This document shows positions 39,072 through 46,881 of a stretch of 64,000 nucleotides of DNA, piece by piece (position 1 is the first letter of the stretch; every line of letters starts with the position of its first letter). This DNA is from Levilactobacillus zymae DSM 19395 (lineage in GTDB: Bacteria > Bacillota > Bacilli > Lactobacillales > Lactobacillaceae). Position numbers and translations under genes: made by a program. The notes beneath the pieces are model-generated. The model was not told where the DNA came from, made no database searches, and saw only the letters and a list, made by a program, of their open reading frames with translations. Location of the stretch: NCBI RefSeq assembly GCF_001434115.1, contig NZ_AZDW01000034.1:138654-202653 (forward strand), in the 5' to 3' direction.

Positions 39072-39386
39072 ATGAACGAAGACCAAGAACAAATTACATT
39101 AGTTGATGAAAACGGCAACGAAGAGTTATACGATGTGTTATTTACGTTTGAATCCGACGACTTTGGTAAGTCTTACATTTTGATTTACCCTGCTGGCAAG
39201 AGTGACGACGAAGAAGTCGACATTCAGGCCTACGCCTTACCAGCAGACGATGACCCAGCCAATCCTTCCGGGGGCGACCTGCAATTGATCGAATCCGACG
39301 AAGAATGGGACATGGTCGAATCTGTTTTGAACACGTTCTTAGCAGACGGGACCGTTGATCCTAACGCGGGCAAAGAACAAAAGTAA
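39072..39386 (+). CDS. DUF1292 domain protein (UPF0473)
   Basis: Small acidic protein (104 aa) of unknown function, conserved next to ruvX in Firmicutes. ITLVDENGNEELYDVLFTFESDDFGKSY is the characteristic start, and VDIQAYALPADDD and DEEWDMVESVLNTF follow. The in-frame GTG 39060 is an alternative, but GTGAGG directly upstream favours ATG 39072. Third gene of the ireB operon and followed by a terminator. Confidence 0.9.
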   Translation: MNEDQEQITLVDENGNEELYDVLFTFESDDFGKSYILIYPAGKSDDEEVDIQAYALPADDDPANPSGGDLQLIESDEEWDMVESVLNTFLADGTVDPNAGKEQK

Positions 39387-39395
39387 GCAAGCACC

Positions 39396-39418
39396 AAGGG
39401 CGGATTTCCGCCCTTTTT
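39396..39418 (+). terminator. Terminator of the ireB-ruvX operon
   Basis: AAGGGCGG pairs with CCGCCCTT around ATTT, then T5. Confidence 0.9.
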
Positions 39419-39469
39419 GTTTGCCCTGGTTTTCAAACGGGTCTAAAACTAGGCCGGACCTAGGATTAA

Positions 39470-39478
39470 TGGTAAAAT
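39470..39478 (+). promoter_or_regulatory. Candidate promoter of zapA operon (extended -10)
   Basis: TGG followed by TAAAAT (39473-39478). Upstream is the palindrome CTAGG-CCGGA-CCTAG (39449-39463), of unknown meaning. Confidence 0.5.
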
Positions 39479-39510
39479 AAGACGTTGTGAAAATTAGGGG
39501 GAATCATGAG

Positions 39511-39813
39511 ATGACGGAACAAACTCACCGCTTCAAGGCGGTCATTGCGGGTAAACCGTACACGATTGTCGGCCAAGCGACCGATGATCACATGCGCGCC
39601 GTAACGACCCTATTAAACGAACAATTTAAACAATTAAAACAAGTGTCACCAGATATCAGTAAGGAAGACGCCGCCGTGTTGATGGCGTTTAACGCGATTT
39701 CGGATCAATTGAAGATGGCGGCGGCCGCAGACGCTGCAGACACTGCAGCTACTGCAGCCACCAGTACGTCGGCAGAACAGCCCCAGGCACCCACTAAGGA
39801 AACGGGGGAGTAG
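39511..39813 (+). CDS. zapA: Cell division protein ZapA
   Basis: Small FtsZ-ring stabiliser. The family core RFKAVIAGKPYTIVGQATDDHMRAVTTLLN is followed by a helical region with QFKQLKQVSPDISKEDAAVLMAFNAISD, and then an Ala/Thr-rich tail. Length is 100 aa. AGGGGG (39496-39501) gives correct spacing for ATG 39511. The longer frame from 39487 is unlikely. First gene of zapA-cvpA-mutS2, a conserved order. Confidence 0.88.
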   Translation: MTEQTHRFKAVIAGKPYTIVGQATDDHMRAVTTLLNEQFKQLKQVSPDISKEDAAVLMAFNAISDQLKMAAAADAADTAATAATSTSAEQPQAPTKETGE

Positions 39814-39816
39814 CGT

Positions 39817-40347
39817 TTGCTGCTAAGTATTGGAATCGTGTTGATCCTGGCCTGGGGCTTTTACCGCGGCTTTCACCGGGGGTTAGTGCTACAACTGCTC
39901 CTGACCGTGGGCTACCTGGTGGTCTGGATCGCCGCACGCTTTGGGGCCAAACCCTTAGCCAGCGGGTTAAGTCAATTTTTCGGTAACCTGTCTCTCAATA
40001 GTTCGGTCAGTGCGGTCACGGCCAGCCAAAGTAGTGCTTTTTTTCTCAACGGGCTGGCCTTCTCCGCCATTCTGACCGTGGGGTACTTCGTGGTGCGCCG
40101 CGTGTCCTATGGGCTGAATAAGGTGACCTGGTTACCAGTCATTCACCAGGTAAATTCCTTGGCGGGTGGCTTGATTAATTTGGCTATTCGTTACGTGATT
40201 ATCTTTTTGTTACTCAATTTACTCATTCTATTGCCAATCGACAGTTTTCAGGCGACCTACAAGACGTCCACCGTGGCGCAGTGGGTCGTCAAGGAGACTC
40301 CGGTTTTGTCCCACCAGGTCTATCAGTGGTGGCTGACCCAGCATTAG
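39817..40347 (+). CDS. CvpA family membrane protein
   Basis: Integral membrane protein of the CvpA family (176 aa, about four hydrophobic segments, starting LLSIGIVLILAWGFYRGFHRGL). Members are linked to colicin V production and envelope stress tolerance. The exact role is unknown. The start is TTG 39817, 6 nt after GGGGGAG, which lies in the end of zapA. The ATG-less start is supported by this spacing. Confidence 0.85.
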   Translation: MLLSIGIVLILAWGFYRGFHRGLVLQLLLTVGYLVVWIAARFGAKPLASGLSQFFGNLSLNSSVSAVTASQSSAFFLNGLAFSAILTVGYFVVRRVSYGLNKVTWLPVIHQVNSLAGGLINLAIRYVIIFLLLNLLILLPIDSFQATYKTSTVAQWVVKETPVLSHQVYQWWLTQH

Positions 40348-40373
40348 GGTGACGCTTTAAAAAAGGAGCTCCC

Positions 40374-42737
40374 ATGAATCAAAAAACACTAACCATCATG
40401 GAATATGGGCGGATCAAGCAAGCCATTCAGGGTTATCTGGTCTCGGCGGCCGGACAACACGAACTGGCTAAATTGCAGCCCACAGCCGACAGCAAAAAAT
40501 TACAACGGTGGTTGGACGAGGCCCAAGACGGGGCGGACATCTACCGGTTGGAAAGCGGGATTCCGTTACCCAAACTGGATGACATTCGTCCGCACTTGAA
40601 GCGGCTAGCTCTGGAGGCCGTGTTAAACGGCCTCGAGCTGGCGCAAATCAGCCGGGTACTGTGGACCACGAGTTCCGTGGTCAAGTTCTTCGACCAACTC
40701 GCCGAAAAACAACTGACGTTACGGTTACTCAATCGCGAAGTTCGCGAACTGGTGACCTTACCGGACGTGACGTGGCGCCTACGCACATCACTGGAGGGCG
40801 ACGGCCATCTGACCGACGACGCCTCTCCCGAGTTACGCCAGATTCGGCAACACATCGCGCAGACCGCCGCGGCGATCCGCGAAAACATGGATCAGTACAC
40901 GCGGGGCAAGGACGCCAAGTATTTGAGCGAAACTATCGTCACGATTCGTGATGACCGGTACGTGATTCCCGTTCGTTCGGAATACAAGCAACACTTCGGC
41001 GGTATCGTGCACGACCAGAGTGCCAGTGGCCAAACGCTGTTTATCGAACCCCAAGCGGTCGTGAGTCTGAACAACCGCTTACGGCAGAATCAAATGGACG
41101 AGCGCCATGAAGAACAACGACTCTTGGCCGAATTGACGGCCTTACTCACGCCGTATCAGGATGAGATCTTACGCAACGCCGAGATTTTAGGTCACTTGGA
41201 CTTTATCAACGCCAAGGCCCGTTACGCTCACCAAATCAAGGCGACGGAACCCAAGCTCTCGTTGGCAAACCAGGTCAACTTGCGGCAGGCGCGTCACCCG
41301 CTGATCGACCCCAAGAAGGTCGTGGCCAACGACATCGCCATTGGCAAGGACTATAAGACCATCATCGTGACGGGGCCCAACACCGGTGGGAAGACCATCA
41401 CGTTAAAGACGTTGGCCCTGGTCCAACTGATGGGACAGTCCGGGTTATTCATCCCGGCCAACGAAAATAGTGTCATCGGGGTCTTCGACGACATTTTTGC
41501 CGACATCGGGGACGAACAGTCCATTGAGCAAAGCCTGAGTACCTTCTCCGGCCACATGGAAAACATCGTCAGCATCCTAAAGCAGGCCGACGACCGCAGC
41601 CTGGTCATCATCGATGAACTGGGTGCCGGGACCGACCCGCAAGAGGGGGCGGCGTTAGCCATCGCGATTTTGGACCAGATCGGGACGCTGGGTAGTTACG
41701 TGATGGTCTCGACCCACTACCCCGAGCTGAAGGCTTACGGGTATAACCGGCCGGAAACCATCAACGCCAGCATGGAGTTCGATGCGGACAGTCTTCAACC
41801 GACCTATCGTCTGTTGATCGGGATTCCGGGACGCAGTAACGCCTTAGACATTGCCGCCCGCCTGGGGATGCCGAGCCAGGTGGTGGCTGCCGCCCGGGGG
41901 TTGACCGACCAAGATAGTCAGGACTTAAACGCCATGATCAGTGACTTGACCGAGCAGAAACGCTTAGCCGATAGCCATGCGGCCAACCTGGAAAGTCAAC
42001 TGACCGAGGCTACGGAACTGCACGACCAGTTACAAAAGCAGTTTGACCAGTACCAACACCAGAAGGATCAATTGTTGTTGGACGCCAAACGGGAAGCGAA
42101 CCGGATTGTGGACGAGTCCCGCAAACGCGCCAACCAGATCATTAGTGACCTGCGCAAGAAACAGTTAGACGCCGGTAAGAGCGTGGTCAAGGAAGACGAA
42201 CTGATCGCCGCGCAGGGGGCGTTGAACGCCCTGCAACAGGATACTGGGTTACGGAAGAACAAGGTCTTACGGCGAGAAAAGGCCAAGCACACCTTCAAAA
42301 AGGGTGATAGTGTCCTGGTCAAGTCGTATGGCCAGACCGGGGTGCTGATGCAGCAACTCGACGACCAACACTGGGAGGTCCAACTGGGCATCTTGAAGAT
42401 GAAGATCGCCACGACCGACCTCGAGAAGGCCGCCGATCCCGCTAAATCCAAGAAGCAACCACGGGCGTCGATTCGGCGAACGGGGTCCAACGGCATGTCG
42501 CCGACCCTGGATTTACGGGGGCACCGGTACGAAGAGGCCATGGCCGAAGTCGACCGGTACATTGATTCGGCCTTACTGGCGGGTTATCCGTCCGTGACCA
42601 TCATTCACGGTAAGGGGACCGGGGCGCTGCGCAAGGGCGTGACCGACTACCTGAAACGCAGTAAGCGCGTGAAGAGCTTTGGTTTCTCGCCGGCTAACGC
42701 CGGGGGTGACGGCTCGACCATCGTGCGACTCCAGTAA
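40374..42737 (+). CDS. mutS2: Endonuclease MutS2
   Basis: MutS paralogue without mismatch-recognition domain. In Gram-positives it takes part in recombination control and splitting of collided ribosomes. Walker A is GPNTGGKT near residue 330 and Walker B is LVIIDELGAGTDP near 410. A coiled-coil clamp follows (about 515-640), then a KOW-like segment and a C-terminal Smr nuclease domain with LDLRGHRYEEAM near 715 and IIHGKGTGALRKGV near 755. Length of 787 aa is normal. AAAGGAG precedes ATG 40374, 26 bp after cvpA. Confidence 0.96.
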   Translation: MNQKTLTIMEYGRIKQAIQGYLVSAAGQHELAKLQPTADSKKLQRWLDEAQDGADIYRLESGIPLPKLDDIRPHLKRLALEAVLNGLELAQISRVLWTTSSVVKFFDQLAEKQLTLRLLNREVRELVTLPDVTWRLRTSLEGDGHLTDDASPELRQIRQHIAQTAAAIRENMDQYTRGKDAKYLSETIVTIRDDRYVIPVRSEYKQHFGGIVHDQSASGQTLFIEPQAVVSLNNRLRQNQMDERHEEQRLLAELTALLTPYQDEILRNAEILGHLDFINAKARYAHQIKATEPKLSLANQVNLRQARHPLIDPKKVVANDIAIGKDYKTIIVTGPNTGGKTITLKTLALVQLMGQSGLFIPANENSVIGVFDDIFADIGDEQSIEQSLSTFSGHMENIVSILKQADDRSLVIIDELGAGTDPQEGAALAIAILDQIGTLGSYVMVSTHYPELKAYGYNRPETINASMEFDADSLQPTYRLLIGIPGRSNALDIAARLGMPSQVVAAARGLTDQDSQDLNAMISDLTEQKRLADSHAANLESQLTEATELHDQLQKQFDQYQHQKDQLLLDAKREANRIVDESRKRANQIISDLRKKQLDAGKSVVKEDELIAAQGALNALQQDTGLRKNKVLRREKAKHTFKKGDSVLVKSYGQTGVLMQQLDDQHWEVQLGILKMKIATTDLEKAADPAKSKKQPRASIRRTGSNGMSPTLDLRGHRYEEAMAEVDRYIDSALLAGYPSVTIIHGKGTGALRKGVTDYLKRSKRVKSFGFSPANAGGDGSTIVRLQ

Positions 42738-42764
42738 CCGAAAAACCGGTTGTGAGCAATTCAG

Positions 42765-42792
42765 TTGTTATTTGACCCGATTCTGGTAGACT
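42765..42792 (+). promoter_or_regulatory. Candidate promoter of trxA
   Basis: TTGTTA (42765-42770) and TAGACT (42787-42792) with 16-bp spacing and TGG before the -10. Confidence 0.5.
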
Positions 42793-42852
42793 AATGATTG
42801 TAGACTTTTTAGCGCTACTGGTTATTAATCATCCCTTTAAGGAGGCAGTATT

Positions 42853-43170
42853 ATGGTAGCAGAAACAACGGACAAGACCTTCGAACAAGATACGGCAACG
42901 GGTGTCACGTTGACTGATTTTTGGGCAACGTGGTGTGGCCCATGTCGCATGCAATCACCAGTGGTGGAACAATTATCCGAAGAAATGAGTGATCAGGTCA
43001 CGTTCAACAAGATGGACGTTGACGCGAACCCGAACACGCCCCAATCCTTTGGCATCATGAGTATCCCAACGTTATTGGTGAAGAAGGATGGCGAAGTGGT
43101 GGACTCCATCGTGGGTTACCACTCCAAAGACCAACTAAAGAAGATTCTGGCGCAATACGTTGAAGCCTAA
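42853..43170 (+). CDS. trxA: Thioredoxin
   Basis: Disulfide reductase. The active site WCGPC is in FWATWCGPCRMQSP near residue 31, and the cis-proline loop is MSIPTLLV near 70. Length of 105 aa is normal. AAGGAGG precedes ATG 42853. It has its own candidate promoter and ends in a hairpin shared with the convergent yslB gene. A likely electron donor for the Tpx at 0.5 kb. Confidence 0.96.
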   Translation: MVAETTDKTFEQDTATGVTLTDFWATWCGPCRMQSPVVEQLSEEMSDQVTFNKMDVDANPNTPQSFGIMSIPTLLVKKDGEVVDSIVGYHSKDQLKKILAQYVEA

Positions 43171-43181
43171 CGGGCAGCGCT

Positions 43182-43217
43182 AAAAAAGCGGATTCCTGGT
43201 CGGAGTCCGCTTTTTTT
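43182..43217. terminator. Bidirectional terminator between trxA and yslB
   Basis: AAAAAAGCGGA-TCC pairs with GGA-TCCGCTTTTTTT, with A and T runs on both sides, serving both convergent genes. Confidence 0.9.
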
Positions 43218-43223
43218 AAACCG

Positions 43224-43754
43224 TTATTTCGATTGTTGGGGCGTGTCGGGCGTCTCCGGCGTGTCTGGGGCGATAACGTCGAGGGGGGTCGGCGCATCGT
43301 AATCGGGGATCACGTCGCTGGGGTCCGTGTAGACGTCGAACGTTACGGCCTGGTCCCGCAGTTTACGACTGGTTTCCACCAGTTCGGCTTCGGCGCTGAT
43401 GCCCAGTTGTTGGGCCATCATTTCGGCGAGAAAACCGGCTTCTAGAGTGAAATCATTATCGGCCTTCAGTTGTTTGCGGAGCTTGACGGGTTCGCCACTG
43501 AGCTGCCAACGGGTCATTTCTCCCGTTTGCTTAAGTAAGGTCAGCGTCCCAAAGCCCACCTGTTGGAAGAAGATGGCGGCATCCTTAGGGTTACCCAACG
43601 GAAATTTGCGGGCGAGGGATTTCCCTGCCCAGTAACCGATGGCCCCCTTATCGTCCCCCAGTAATTCCGGAATAAGCGCGTCTCGAATGATGAGCTGTGG
43701 CAGGTAGGGCGCCCCCGCAGCGTCGCTCATGACGGTTTGGTATAAGTTTTTCAC
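43224..43754 (-). CDS. YslB family protein (DUF2507)
   Basis: Cytoplasmic protein of unknown function, 176 aa. DUF2507 features are LPQLIIRDALIPELLG near residue 20, IGYWAGKSLARKFPL near 40, FTLEAGFLAEMMAQQLG and a cystein-less C-terminal stretch ending in an acidic tail (about 145-176). The fold is of the NO-binding/heme-like superfamily, inferred from the family. It is convergent with trxA and divergent from murI. On the minus strand it starts at 43754 with AAGGAG upstream. TATAAT-like sequences (complement of 43796-43812) lie ahead of it. Confidence 0.83.
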   Translation of the reverse strand: MKNLYQTVMSDAAGAPYLPQLIIRDALIPELLGDDKGAIGYWAGKSLARKFPLGNPKDAAIFFQQVGFGTLTLLKQTGEMTRWQLSGEPVKLRKQLKADNDFTLEAGFLAEMMAQQLGISAEAELVETSRKLRDQAVTFDVYTDPSDVIPDYDAPTPLDVIAPDTPETPDTPQQSK

Positions 43755-43909
43755 GATGATTGACTCCTTCGTCCAAAAGTTTTCTCTAATTTGTAATTAT
43801 ACTGTAATTATACCTTAAAAAATCCCAGACACTAGGGACCAGCCAATTTTAAAACTTTTTTATAAGCCCACCTTGCTTATTGGGGCGGCGTGGTTTTCTA
43901 GCATCTGGC

Positions 43910-43938
43910 TTGAAACCGATTTATAAAAAGGCGATAAT
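43910..43938 (+). promoter_or_regulatory. Promoter of the murI operon
   Basis: TTGAAA (43910-43915) and GATAAT (43933-43938) with a 17-bp spacer. Confidence 0.72.
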
Positions 43939-43972
43939 ATAGGTTCAAGTAAGATTGAGGAGGCGTGGCGTC

Positions 43973-44809
43973 ATGCGCAATGCGGCAATTGGATTTATGG
44001 ACTCGGGCGTGGGTGGTTTAACGGTGTTAAGGGAAGTTCAACGGTTACTTCCCACGGAAAAGACCGTTTATTTGGGCGATCAGCAGCGGCTCCCGTACGG
44101 CCCGCGGCCCCAAAGTGAGGTCTTGACGTTTACGCAACAGATTGCGGCGTTTCTTCAACGCCACGATCACATCAAATTGTTGGTGCTGGCGTGCAATACC
44201 GCGACTGCGGCGGCGTTGCCGACGTTACAACAAACCCTGGCGATTCCGGTCGTGGGGGTGATCGCTCCGGGAGCCCGAGCGGCGGTGCAGGCCACCAAGA
44301 CCCATAAGATCGGGGTGATTGCCACCGCCGGGACCGTCAAGAGTCAGGCCTACCAGCAAACCATCCTGGCCCAAGATCCCCGTAATACGGTGACCAGTCT
44401 GGCCTGTCCCGAGTTTGTGCAGCTCGCGGAAGCCAACGACCTGGCGTCACCGCACGCCCAGCAGGTGGTGGCGGATAAACTGGCTCCCCTGCAAGGCACG
44501 CAGATCGATACCTTGATTCTGGGCTGCACGCACTTTCCACTGTTACGGCAGGTCATTCAACGGGTGCTGGGGCCGGGTGTGCAACTGATCGATCCCGGTA
44601 CCGCCACCGCCAACGCGGTCACGGCGTTACTCGATTACTGGAACCTGGCGAATTCAACGGGCCAGCCGCAACCGCAGGCGACCTATTATACGACCGGAGA
44701 GGTGACCGGCTTTGACCGGGCCGCGAACCATTGGCTCGATACCACCCCGGTCCACGCGCAGGCAATTTCCCTAGAGACGTTAACCCAAATTGATTTGGAG
44801 GCTGAATAG
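43973..44809 (+). CDS. murI: Glutamate racemase
   Basis: Makes D-glutamate for peptidoglycan. The catalytic cysteines are in LACNTATA near residue 74 and LGCTHFPLL near 184, and the N-terminal DSGVGGLTVL (residues 8-17) matches the family. Length of 278 aa is normal. GAGGAGG (43957-43963) gives the correct spacing for ATG 43973. The frame extends to 43955 but that covers the ribosome site. First gene of a four-gene operon with rdgB, a phosphoesterase and cbpB. Confidence 0.95.
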   Translation: MRNAAIGFMDSGVGGLTVLREVQRLLPTEKTVYLGDQQRLPYGPRPQSEVLTFTQQIAAFLQRHDHIKLLVLACNTATAAALPTLQQTLAIPVVGVIAPGARAAVQATKTHKIGVIATAGTVKSQAYQQTILAQDPRNTVTSLACPEFVQLAEANDLASPHAQQVVADKLAPLQGTQIDTLILGCTHFPLLRQVIQRVLGPGVQLIDPGTATANAVTALLDYWNLANSTGQPQPQATYYTTGEVTGFDRAANHWLDTTPVHAQAISLETLTQIDLEAE

Positions 44810-44813
44810 AATT

Positions 44814-45413
44814 ATGGCAGATACTTTAGTCATTGCGACCACGAACGCCGGGAAGGCCCGGGAGTTTCGGGCCATCTTTGAACCCAAGGGCATCACGGTC
44901 AAAACGTTGGCCGATTTTCCCGACCTACCGGCGGTTCCCGAAACCGGCAAGACCTTTACCGAAAATGCGCAACTTAAGGCCACAACGGTCGCGCAGGCGA
45001 CCCAGTTACCCGTGTTGGCCGATGATTCCGGTCTGATGGTCGACGCCCTTAACGGCGAACCGGGCATCTACTCGGCGCGCTACGCCGGGGATCACGACGA
45101 CGAAAAGAATAAAGTGAAATTGTTGACTAAGTTGGAAGGCGTTCCGGCAACCCAGCGGACAGCGCGGTTTCATACCTCGCTGGTGTTGGTCAAGCCCAAC
45201 GGTCACGAACTGGTGACCACGGGTGAGGTGGTCGGCACGATTCTGACCGCCCCGCGGGGGACCGACGGCTTTGGTTATGACCCGCTGTTCTTCGTGCCGA
45301 GCGAACACCAGACCTTTGCGGAAATGCCAATGGCCAAGAAGAATCAGTTGAGCCACCGGGCTAAGGCTACGGCGGCGATGTTACAGGAATTTGACGAATG
45401 GTGGGAGGCGTAG
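44814..45413 (+). CDS. rdgB: XTP/dITP diphosphatase (RdgB/HAM1)
   Basis: House-cleaning pyrophosphatase that removes ITP, dITP and XTP. Motifs are VIATTNAGKAREFRAIF (residues 6-22), FTENAQLKA and LADDSGLMVDALNGEPGIYSARYAG near 66, and GTDGFGYDPLF near 150. Length of 199 aa is usual. TTGGAGG, at the end of murI, is 12 nt from ATG 44814. The start at 44790 would overlap murI and is less likely. The stop overlaps the next gene's ribosome site. Confidence 0.94.
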   Translation: MADTLVIATTNAGKAREFRAIFEPKGITVKTLADFPDLPAVPETGKTFTENAQLKATTVAQATQLPVLADDSGLMVDALNGEPGIYSARYAGDHDDEKNKVKLLTKLEGVPATQRTARFHTSLVLVKPNGHELVTTGEVVGTILTAPRGTDGFGYDPLFFVPSEHQTFAEMPMAKKNQLSHRAKATAAMLQEFDEWWEA

Positions 45414-45415
45414 AG

Positions 45416-45931
45416 ATGGCTCGCTGGTTAGTAATTAGTGACAACCATGGCGATCGCGCCATTCTCGACACGTTGAAGCACCAATTCCATGCCGACGCGG
45501 TCTTTCACTGTGGCGACTCGGAACTCGCCGCCGATGATCCCTGGTTCGACGGGGTCGCGGCCGTTCGGGGCAACATGGATAGTGATGACCGCTTTCCGCT
45601 GGTGCTAACGCCCGAAGTCAACGGCTGTCGGGTCTTGTTGGCGCACGGTCACCGCGATGCCGTGAACTGGGATCTGACCAAACTCTCCTTACACGCCCAA
45701 GCCGTTGGGGCCCAAGCGGCCTTTTACGGGCATACGCACGAACTGGCCGTCGAGATGGCGGGGGGCTGCTTGTTCCTGAATCCGGGCAGCATTAGTCAGC
45801 CCCGCGGCGAGTTTCGCCACTTGGGGGGGACTTGCGCGGTGGTAACCGTGACGCCCGACCAGTGGCAGGTCCAATACTACACCCGCGACGCGCGGCCCGT
45901 GACCAAGTTGCATTTTACGTTTGAACGCTAG
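45416..45931 (+). CDS. YfcE/MJ0936-family metallophosphoesterase
   Basis: Calcineurin-like phosphodiesterase of unknown physiological substrate. Metal-site motifs: VISDNHGD (residues 6-13), FHCGDSE near 34, VRGNMD near 52, LLAHGHRD near 74 and YGHTHELA near 105. Length of 171 aa fits the family. Starts 2 nt after the rdgB stop, with GGGAGG inside rdgB. In many Firmicutes this gene follows rdgB. Confidence 0.92.
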   Translation: MARWLVISDNHGDRAILDTLKHQFHADAVFHCGDSELAADDPWFDGVAAVRGNMDSDDRFPLVLTPEVNGCRVLLAHGHRDAVNWDLTKLSLHAQAVGAQAAFYGHTHELAVEMAGGCLFLNPGSISQPRGEFRHLGGTCAVVTVTPDQWQVQYYTRDARPVTKLHFTFER

Positions 45932-45948
45932 GCAGAAAGGATGACGGT

Positions 45949-46434
45949 ATGTTAGATCCTGCAGTCGCCGCGTTACTCCGTCAGAGTCCTAAGAGTTACG
46001 TGATTTCGGCGGATAAGGTGGCCAACGTGACCGCCACCAATAATTTAGAGCACGCGTTGATGGTGCTTTCCAAGGTGGGGTACACCCGCATTCCGGTCCT
46101 ATCACCGGATGACCACCTTCAGGGGATGTTGGCGTTATCGGCCGTGACCGACCGGCTCTTACGGGTTCCCGGGGCGGCCGTGGACCAATTAAGTGGGGTC
46201 CAGGTTGCCGAAGTAATGCAGCCGATTCGTCACTGGGTCGACGATGCCACCAAACTGGAAACGATTCTTAATTTATTGGTGGACGAACCCTTTATCCCCT
46301 TGGTCGATGCGGAGATGACCTTCCGGGGAATCATTACGCGGCGGGAGATTTTAAAACGCGTGAATTACTTAGCCCACAACCTGGATAAGCAGTACCAGGT
46401 TAGCCCACGTACCGACGTGGCGGTGGGTGACTAG
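45949..46434 (+). CDS. cbpB: CBS-domain protein CbpB (cyclic-di-AMP binding type)
   Basis: Two CBS domains (about residues 17-75 and 85-150), with MVLSKVGYTRIPVLSPDDHLQG and FIPLVDAEMTFRGIITRREIL as the core strands. It resembles CbpB/YkuL, which binds c-di-AMP and in Listeria and Bacillus affects the stringent response through RelA; that function is family knowledge. Length of 161 aa is normal. Last gene of the murI operon, followed by a strong terminator. Confidence 0.85.
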   Translation: MLDPAVAALLRQSPKSYVISADKVANVTATNNLEHALMVLSKVGYTRIPVLSPDDHLQGMLALSAVTDRLLRVPGAAVDQLSGVQVAEVMQPIRHWVDDATKLETILNLLVDEPFIPLVDAEMTFRGIITRREILKRVNYLAHNLDKQYQVSPRTDVAVGD

Positions 46435-46446
46435 AAGTGAAACCGC

Positions 46447-46483
46447 AGCCCCAGACAGCGAAAAACGTTGTCTGGGGCTTTTT
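46447..46483 (+). terminator. Terminator of the murI-cbpB operon
   Basis: 11-bp stem AGCCCCAGACA / TGTCTGGGGCT followed by T5. Confidence 0.92.
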
Positions 46484-46881
46484 GGCGTTGCCGGTGAAAT
46501 ATGAGATAAGGTATAACTGACGGAATGTAGATGATAAAACGGCTAATAATGAGTTGATTAACATTAATAATAACGAACGATTTTAAAATAAATCGTAAAA
46601 ACAAACGGTAACTTTCGTTGGGGTCTGAATGATCAAGAAAGAATTGTTGTCGATTGATGGTAACTATTAATCGATAATGGATAATCGTATATTAACTCAT
46701 TAATTTTTCATAAATGCCCATATATTGAAAACAATAAATGCAATTCAGTTATTATAAAATTTTGTATATGGACGAAATAATCCCGTCATGGTATGCTGTA
46801 TGCATAAAATGTATTAATTAATAATTGTGTGTTGTGCTGGATAAATCCGAACATTATTTAAGTAGAAAGGAAAACCATAGG
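46484..46881 (+). other. AT-rich intergenic region before the LRR/MucBP surface protein
   Basis: This gap is much richer in A and T than its GC-rich surroundings and contains no ORF I can support. TGG followed by TATGCT (46792-46797) is the best candidate for an extended -10. The composition is compatible with a regulated promoter or a recently acquired segment. Confidence 0.5.
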
